A stretch of 12,506 bases of DNA. Source: Dehalococcoidia bacterium UBA2160. Lineage in GTDB: Bacteria; Chloroflexota; Dehalococcoidia; Lucifugimonadales; UBA1123. The translations under genes were made by a program, and so were the position numbers. The notes beneath the pieces were generated by a model. That model saw nothing but the letters and a program-made list of their open reading frames with translations. It did not search any database and was not told the origin of the DNA. Every line of letters starts with the position of its first letter. Within the stretch, counting starts at the first letter, position 1. Positions 8,242 to 12,506 of this stretch are shown here, one piece after another. The stretch spans positions 20,665-33,170 of the forward strand of contig DCWO01000131.1 in assembly GCA_002328865.1 (NCBI GenBank). Reading direction: 5' to 3'.

Positions 8242-9132
8242 ATGGCGACACGGACTTTGACGAGCAGTGGCCTGGTCGGCGACTATATTGCACTGACCAA
8301 GCCACGCATTGTGGTCTTGCTCGCGTTCACGGCGTTGAGCGGCATGTTTCTGGCGTCCCGAGGCGCACCGGACCTTGCGCTGACGCTTGTGGTGCTGACG
8401 GCCGGCTCTCTGGCGGCGGGCGGCGCCAACGCGCTGAACCATGTCCTGGACCGGGACATCGACGGACGGATGGGGCGCACTCTCGACCGCCCGATGGTCC
8501 GAGGCGCGGTCGGAATCGGCCACGCGATGTGGTTCGGCATCCTGCTGAACGTCATCGCGTTCGCCCTCCTTGTGCTGTTCGCCAACTCACTCAGTGCCGT
8601 GCTGACGCTAAGCGCCACCCTATTCTACGTGTTCGTCTACACGAAAATGCTAAAGCGGACCACGTCGCAGAACATCGTGATCGGCGGCGCGGCGGGAGCG
8701 ATTCCGCCCGTGGTCGCATGGGCGGCTGTAACGGGGGAAATCGGCATACCCGCCGTGATCCTGTTCGCCATCGTGTTCCTTTGGACGCCGCCCCACTTCT
8801 GGGCGTTGGCCCTGCTCTTGAAGGACGACTACGCGGACGCGGGCGTGCCTATGCTGCCGGTTGTCGCGGGAGTCCAGGCAACTAAAGCGGCGATTTTTCG
8901 ATATAGCTGGCTGCTCATCGCTTCGACCCTGGCGCTGTTCTTGACGCGAGATGTGGGCTACGTGTATCTCGGCGGGGCTGTGATCTTGGGCCTGGGATTC
9001 GCCTACTACGCTTACAAACTCCTCCGACTGCCCGACGTACAAGGCGCCAAAGCCACGTACCTGTACTCGCTCGCCTACCTCGGACTTCTCTTCGTGGTCA
9101 TGATCGTGGACAGTGTCGTCCATAACCTCTAA
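8242..9132 (+). CDS. cyoE: Protoheme IX farnesyltransferase (heme O synthase)
   Basis: This 296-residue polytopic membrane enzyme of the UbiA prenyltransferase superfamily joins a farnesyl group to heme B to make heme O. Heme O is used in bo3 oxidases or converted to heme A for aa3 oxidases. Family motifs are clear: LTKPRIVVLL (residues 18-27), the first Asp-rich prenyl-diphosphate motif NHVLDRDIDGRM (66-77) continuing RTLDRP, then YTKMLKRTTSQNIVIGGAAG and LWTPPHFWALAL followed by DDYADAGVPMLPV. Length is normal. GAGGAG (8231-8236) sits 5 nt before the ATG. It stands alone here: no ctaA, Sco or oxidase subunit genes lie on either side, which is unusual because cyoE/ctaB normally sits in an oxidase operon. 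The context suggests an aerobic respiratory chain feeding on, or alternating with, nitrogen-oxide metabolism. The symbol ctaB would be equally correct. Confidence 0.96.
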   Translation: MATRTLTSSGLVGDYIALTKPRIVVLLAFTALSGMFLASRGAPDLALTLVVLTAGSLAAGGANALNHVLDRDIDGRMGRTLDRPMVRGAVGIGHAMWFGILLNVIAFALLVLFANSLSAVLTLSATLFYVFVYTKMLKRTTSQNIVIGGAAGAIPPVVAWAAVTGEIGIPAVILFAIVFLWTPPHFWALALLLKDDYADAGVPMLPVVAGVQATKAAIFRYSWLLIASTLALFLTRDVGYVYLGGAVILGLGFAYYAYKLLRLPDVQGAKATYLYSLAYLGLLFVVMIVDSVVHNL

Positions 9133-10207
9133 CGAGTTGCGCGACCGGATAGACCGCTCTCCAGCGCGAGCACACCATCCCATGCGGTTCTGAACCGCGT
9201 TCCGGAGACGCTGTATCTCTCCACGAGCGATCACGCCTGCGCCTGACGTGGCCCTGAACCGGAAATCGCGTTGTGGGTCGAAAGAGATCGCCACTGTCCA
9301 ACGATCAGGTCTAGCGGAGGCTGGATCGACAACGTGATCGGGGAGCTCGTCACTGAAGGTTGTCCGGTTCGCGCCGAGCTGTCTCCCAATCCCCACCAAT
9401 GCGGCCCCATTGTCATTGGCGCCTCTTCCTCCCGCCCAGCACGTGCGAGTAGTTGCGCTTGCCCGTCCTCCAAGACCGCCTCGGTTGTTTGGACGCAACG
9501 TGCCGACCGAAAGCTTGCAGCGATGTGAGTCGTAGAAAGTAAGGCGCGATCGTTCACAGAAAAAGCGCGGTTGATCCGGAATCGTGCATTTCGTCTTTTG
9601 ATTCGGTCATCCATACACGATCTCAACGACGCTTGTTCGGTTAACTAAAAGAGTCCGAGCTTCGTCCAACTAACCTGGCCAACCAGCGGATTCTGAAGCG
9701 TCGAATCCTATACGAACGTTTTGTGGACGTTTGTTTATAAGTTGCTTGTAAGAATGAATCGATTCCTTCGGCTAGCAATAGTTGACTGGCAACAACATGA
9801 TTGTGTGATCGACATCGGCCTCAATATCGACATCTACAACAGCGTCATCTCCAGTCCGATAACGTTCGTGAACCAGTGGTTCTCACGGTATTTTGCCATA
9901 ATATCGAATCTTTAACCAATTGTTATTCGCAAAACCTCTTTCATTCCAAAGGCTCAATTCTCCGATCATCTGCCGTCATATCTTCCTAATTGGGATGATC
10001 TGCCCGACGCTCGATAGATTCTACTCAACATTTCATGGCGCCGAATTGAGTCGAGGACGTCACGATAATTGAACGTGGCGCGCCCGGATATTTCTTCAGC
10101 CGATTATATGCTGTGGACACCTACCAAATAAGGGGGGGATAGAACTACCAATTTCGGTGATGCAGCAGTCTCTCAGGGAATCGATAATACAAGTTAATAG
10201 GAAAGTG
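9133..10207. other. Long stretch without a convincing gene; low-G+C core
   Basis: I find no recognisable protein, tRNA or rRNA here on either strand. The open frames present (for example + 9271-9528, + 9721-9915, - 9231-9626) give low-complexity or family-less translations and lack credible ribosome binding sites. G+C drops in the middle: by hand count 9721-9960 is about 41%, against about 73% in one 60-base sample of cyoE (8401-8460). Small symmetries are present: GAATCGATTC at 9756-9765, and GATCATC/GATGATC arms at 9964-9970 and 9994-10000. A run of seven G lies at 10132-10138. It may be a regulatory region, a decayed insertion, or a junction of acquired DNA. I cannot choose between these. 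Confidence 0.6.
9184..9198. repeat. Short perfect inverted repeat downstream of cyoE
   Basis: GCGGTTC and GAACCGC flank a single T, 52 bp after the cyoE stop. As RNA this gives a 5 bp stem with a 5-nt loop, and no T-run follows. It may be a weak transcript-end hairpin or a protein-binding site. Confidence 0.3.
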
Positions 10208-10389
10208 CACCAGTTCAACCGCCATCTGGTGGCGCCTGCTCCCTGCTGGGGCAGCAATGTCATTGATGGCCAAGGGACACATCGCTGAAGCAGCGTACCC
10301 GGCTTGGTCTGGGGCCGACCGCACAATCGGAGTCGATTAGGGGCATGAGGAGGACATCCTCTTATCTCCTCCGGGGAAACAAGAGTTTC
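10208..10389 (+). ncRNA. Candidate structured leader RNA upstream of the third transporter
   Basis: Consecutive hairpins are packed in about 180 nt ending 91 nt before the transporter start. CGCCA/TGGCG pairs at 10220-10234, alternative to CACCAG/CTGGTG at 10208-10231. CTGCTCC/GGGGCAG (10236-10254) has one G-U pair. GGCCAAG/CTTGGTC (10268-10309) encloses CGCTG-AAG-CAGCG (10283-10295). GGAGG/CCTCC (10349-10372) competes with GAGG/CCTC (10350-10361). GAAAC-AAGA-GTTTC lies at 10376-10389. The mutually exclusive stems are what an attenuator or riboswitch would show. It matches no riboswitch core I know, including cobalamin, TPP and FMN. The pairings are read from the sequence; transcription and function are inferred. 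Confidence 0.3.
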
Positions 10390-10432
10390 AATGGTGCGGT
10401 TGAGTTAGGCAAACGAGTAGCAACAGGCAGGA

Positions 10433-10503
10433 ACCGGAACCAGGTCGCATTGACCGGAAATGATCAGAGGACGGCAGGCAATGTTTTCAAAGACACCGGA
10501 AAT
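10433..10503. repeat. Three ACCGGAA direct repeats around the transporter start
   Basis: ACCGGAA occurs at 10433-10439, 10453-10459 and 10495-10501; the last two extend to ACCGGAAAT. Start-to-start distances are 20 and 42 bp, close to two and four helical turns. The third copy lies inside the coding sequence. They could be operator sites, but short repeats of this kind also arise by chance. Confidence 0.25.
10466..10471 (+). promoter_or_regulatory. Ribosome binding site that fixes the third transporter start
   Basis: AGAGGA ends 9 nt before ATG 10481. The upstream in-frame ATG at 10460 has no comparable motif and would add only seven residues, so 10481 is preferred. Confidence 0.65.
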
Positions 10504-12046
10504 CATCGACTTCGGACAGGAACGGATCAGGACTCTCCACTTCACGTGGATCGCGTTCTTCATCACATTCTACGTCTGGTTCAACATGGCGCCACTGGCG
10601 ACCACGATGCTCCGAGACCTAGGCGGGGATGGCGGCTGGCTCACCAAAGACCATATCAAAGTATTGGCCATATGCAATGTGGCGTTGACGATACCGGCGC
10701 GCGTGTTCATAGGCGCCCTTCTGGACCGATATGGCCCTCGGCGGGTCTTCTCGGTGCTATTGGTAGTAATGTCCGTGCCGACATTTGCGTTCGCGTTCGG
10801 AAACAGCTTCGTTCAGTTGCTGATCGCGCGGCTCCTGCTTAGCATCATCGGCGCCGGTTTCGTCATCGGCATCCGGATGGTCGCGCAGTGGTTCCCGCCG
10901 AAGATAATCGGGCGGGCCGAGGGCTTCTATGCTGGATGGGGCAACTTCGGCTCTGCAGCGGCGGCAATGACCCTTCCCTGGATTGCTCTACACATCTTGG
11001 GAGATTACGAGAGCGGTTGGCGCTACGCAATGGCCGCCAACGGCGTCGTGACCCTGGTGTACGGATTCATCTACTACTTCGTCGTTCGCGACGTTCCCAG
11101 CACAGAGCGCTTCGTCGGAACCGGGAAAACAGGACCGATGTTGCTCAGCAACCGGCTCGACCTCGTGCAGTACTTGCTCTGGTCCGTGCCCATGATGGGA
11201 GCGCTCGGGTTGTTGGCTTGGCGCGTCTCGAGGATCACAGTGGGCGACGACCCGATCATCTCCTCATCGATGTTGTGGGTCATCTGGGTGATCTTGGCAG
11301 CAGTTTACATGGCCCATGTGGCAAAGACCCTGCAGACCAACCTTCCGCACTTGCGCAAAGGGGTCCCGCGCGAAGAGCGTTTTTCGTTCAACAACGTCGC
11401 AGCGCTGAATGCCACCTATTTCGCCAATTTCGGCGCCGAGTTGGCTGTCGTGTCGATGCTGCCGGCCTTCTTCGAAGGCACCTTTGCACTCTCCCCTTCA
11501 ATGGCGGGACTGGTCGCTTCATCGTTCGCATTCGTGAATCTGTTTGCACGTCCTCTTGGAGGATTCATCTCGGACTCGTTGGCCAATCGCAAGCGCGTCA
11601 TGGTCGGGTACATGATGGGAATCTCCGCGGGATTCCTGGGGATGGCTTTCATCGGGGCAGCCTGGCCTCTCTGGCTGGCGGTCACGTTGACGATCGTGAC
11701 ATCGATGTTCGTCCAAGGCGCAGAGGGAGCGACGTTCGCCATCATCCCGATGGTCAATCGTCGCATGACCGGCCAGGTGGCCGGAATGGCCGGAGCATAC
11801 GGGAACGTTGGGGCGGTGGTCTACCTTGTGATCCTGTCCATGGTCGAGGCTCGGACTTTCTTCTTGATCCTCGCCGCGGGCGCTGCGTTCTCGGTGATCT
11901 ATTGCATGATCTTCCTCAAGGAGCCCAAAGGAGCTTTTGCGGCAGAATTTGCATCGGCAGACGCCGAGCCCGAAGATCAACCCGAACCCGCGGACATGGA
12001 ACCGGCGTTACCTTCGGCGCAACCAGCCGTTGGGGGAGACGCGTAG
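10481..12046 (+). CDS. NrtP/NasA-type nitrate/nitrite transporter (MFS, NNP family)
   Basis: This 521-residue MFS transporter has clear NNP signatures. R74 lies in PARVFIGALLDRYG and R357 in ARPLGGFISD. The nitrate signature AGWGNFGSAA is at 151-160, and the second signature GMAGAYGNVGAV is at 435-446. The segment NNVAALNATYFANFGAELAV (304-323) and VQGAEGATFAIIP (411-423) recall the cyanobacterial NrtP branch rather than NarK. Between the two six-helix halves, residues ~228-281 hold two extra hydrophobic segments, so about 14 helices are possible; I recall similar insertions in NrtP-like proteins. The last ~35 residues are rich in Ala, Pro, Glu and Asp and are probably a disordered cytoplasmic tail. 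The role is import of nitrate or nitrite, or export of the product. The gene is separated from cyoE by 1.35 kb and is closed by the terminator at 12228, so it is probably its own transcription unit. Confidence 0.92.
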   Translation: MFSKTPEIIDFGQERIRTLHFTWIAFFITFYVWFNMAPLATTMLRDLGGDGGWLTKDHIKVLAICNVALTIPARVFIGALLDRYGPRRVFSVLLVVMSVPTFAFAFGNSFVQLLIARLLLSIIGAGFVIGIRMVAQWFPPKIIGRAEGFYAGWGNFGSAAAAMTLPWIALHILGDYESGWRYAMAANGVVTLVYGFIYYFVVRDVPSTERFVGTGKTGPMLLSNRLDLVQYLLWSVPMMGALGLLAWRVSRITVGDDPIISSSMLWVIWVILAAVYMAHVAKTLQTNLPHLRKGVPREERFSFNNVAALNATYFANFGAELAVVSMLPAFFEGTFALSPSMAGLVASSFAFVNLFARPLGGFISDSLANRKRVMVGYMMGISAGFLGMAFIGAAWPLWLAVTLTIVTSMFVQGAEGATFAIIPMVNRRMTGQVAGMAGAYGNVGAVVYLVILSMVEARTFFLILAAGAAFSVIYCMIFLKEPKGAFAAEFASADAEPEDQPEPADMEPALPSAQPAVGGDA

Positions 12047-12061
12047 TCGCACATGCAGATG

Positions 12062-12101
12062 TTGAGCGCCGAGACAGGGAATCCGTGTCGTCGGCGCTCA
12101 A
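12062..12101 (+). terminator. Strong hairpin just after the third transporter
   Basis: TTGAGCGCCGA (12062-12072) pairs perfectly with TCGGCGCTCAA (12091-12101), 11 bp. An inner GACA/TGTC stem (12073-12076 with 12086-12089) lengthens it. It lies 15 bp after the stop. No T-run follows, so it may protect the mRNA 3' end or act in Rho-dependent termination rather than end transcription alone. Confidence 0.5.
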
Positions 12102-12227
12102 GTCAGGTCGGATGGCCTAGACCAACAGGCAGTTGCGGAAACCGACGAGAGGGCGAGCAACAAACGCGGCCAATCGTCGCGCTGTGATGAACCTTCGCAA
12201 GCATCGAGACTGATGTGCCCTGCCGGG

Positions 12228-12266
12228 AGAGGAGTTGTCAGTTCAATCTGGCAACTCCTCTTTTTT
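12228..12266 (+). terminator. Rho-independent terminator
   Basis: GAGGAGTTG (12229-12237) pairs with CAACTCCTC (12252-12260), with one more A-T pair outside and CAG/CTG pairing inside the loop (12239-12241 with 12248-12250). Six T (12261-12266) follow directly. This is a textbook intrinsic terminator for rightward transcription, ending the third transporter's unit about 180 bp after its stop. Confidence 0.88.
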
Positions 12267-12445
12267 CGTTTCGATCAGGGTTCCCTATCCAGGAAGGTCA
12301 GGAATGGCCTTGTGCGCAACTGCCGACCCTCCGATCGCATGCCATGGCGATCGATGACCTGCGGAAAGAGTGCCGTAGACCGGTGTTTTCACATGTCGCG
12401 CTCGAGGCCACGACGTGGTCATCGGCCGCCACGTAAGCCTACCCG

Positions 12446-12473
12446 GTTACAAGCGCAGAGTTACAAGCACAGA
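12446..12473. repeat. Tandem 14 bp direct repeat
   Basis: GTTACAAGCGCAGA (12446-12459) is followed immediately by GTTACAAGCACAGA (12460-12473), 13 of 14 bases identical. The second copy runs into the left arm of the hairpin at 12470-12506. Confidence 0.6.
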
Positions 12474-12506
12474 CCAGCCTTTTGCCCTTTGCCGAAGGCT
12501 GGTCTG
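12470..12506 (+). terminator. Long perfect hairpin at the window edge
   Basis: CAGACCAGCCTT (12470-12481) and AAGGCTGGTCTG (12495-12506) form a perfect 12 bp stem with a 13-nt loop. It has the shape of a terminator, but any T-run would lie outside the window. No T-run follows on the minus strand. No gene that it would serve is visible between 12267 and 12470, so it may belong to an unseen small transcript or be one arm of a repeat element. Confidence 0.4.

Noticed and set aside
9231..9626. 131-codon minus-strand frame
   Set aside because: The translation resembles no family and has no start context. It is probably a chance frame.
9688..9708. GTCGAATCC resembling a tRNA T-arm, with a GGATTC/GAATCC stem
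   Set aside because: No acceptor, D or anticodon arms can be placed around it.
9721..9915. 64-codon frame in the low-G+C region
   Set aside because: It has no ribosome binding site or recognisable motif. Long open frames are expected less often in AT-richer DNA, but this one is short enough to be chance.
10160..10288. 42-codon open frame beginning MQQSLRESIIQVNRK
   Set aside because: The nearest G-rich tract (10132-10138) is too far to act as its ribosome binding site. It matches no family I know and overlaps the hairpin region.
10445..10464. Possible FNR/CRP-like site near TTGACCGGAAATGATCA
   Set aside because: The spacing between half sites is 7, not the 4 expected for FNR, and it sits at the start codon region.
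10460..10480. ATG at 10460 as start of the third transporter
   Set aside because: It has no ribosome binding site. The ATG at 10481 has AGAGGA 9 nt upstream and gives the expected N-terminus.
10345..10842. 165-codon frame starting at ATG 10345
   Set aside because: Most of it is an out-of-frame reading of the third transporter, with an Arg-rich composition typical of shadow frames.
12332..12353. CGATCGC/GCGATCG inverted repeat
   Set aside because: A 7 bp arm with an 8-nt loop in isolation, with no T-run or gene context; chance is likely.
12215..12436. 73-codon frame across the terminator
   Set aside because: It runs through the intrinsic terminator at 12228-12266 and has no ribosome binding site or known motif.

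Overview
This window carries the downstream part of a respiratory nitrate reductase (or nitrite oxidoreductase) locus from a bacterium of fairly high G+C content. All recognisable genes lie on the + strand. In order they are: narG (its 5' half lies before the window), narH, narJ, narI, two NarK-type nitrate/nitrite transporters, cyoE/ctaB (heme O synthase), about 1.3 kb without a convincing gene, and a third nitrate/nitrite transporter of the NrtP/NasA type. GTG and TTG starts are used for two genes. The window cannot fix the organism. The NarG text, as I remember the families, recalls the cytoplasm-facing NarG/NxrA group that includes nitrite oxidisers (Nitrobacter, Nitrococcus, Nitrolancea) as well as ordinary denitrifiers. 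That is an inference, not a demonstration.

Layout. Positions 2-8016 look like one operon, narGHJI-narK-narK. Gaps are 79 bp (narG/narH), 2 bp (narH/narJ), an 8 bp overlap (narJ/narI), 42 bp and 46 bp, and two hairpins follow the last stop. cyoE (8242-9132) has its own strong ribosome binding site behind a 225 bp gap. From 9133 to about 10480 no gene is convincing; the middle of this stretch (9721-9960) falls to about 41% G+C by hand count. Its last 270 bp hold a run of hairpins and short direct repeats just ahead of the third transporter (10481-12046). That gene is followed by a strong hairpin, a textbook Rho-independent terminator at 12228-12266, and another long perfect hairpin ending exactly at the window edge.

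How it works together. NarG (Mo-bisMGD) and NarH (four Fe-S clusters) form the catalytic and electron-transfer arms facing the cytoplasm. NarI (diheme cytochrome b) connects them to the membrane, and NarJ is the assembly chaperone. The transporters move nitrate and nitrite across the membrane to and from the cytoplasmic active site. CyoE makes heme O, used directly or as the precursor of heme A in heme-copper oxidases. An oxidase-cofactor gene beside the locus fits either a facultative denitrifier or an organism that runs the enzyme backwards, oxidising nitrite and passing electrons to oxygen.

No wholly new system is evident. The best leads are a folded globular insertion in the first NarK, a hairpin-rich leader before the third transporter, an SD-masking palindrome at the narJ/narI junction, and the unresolved question of enzyme direction.
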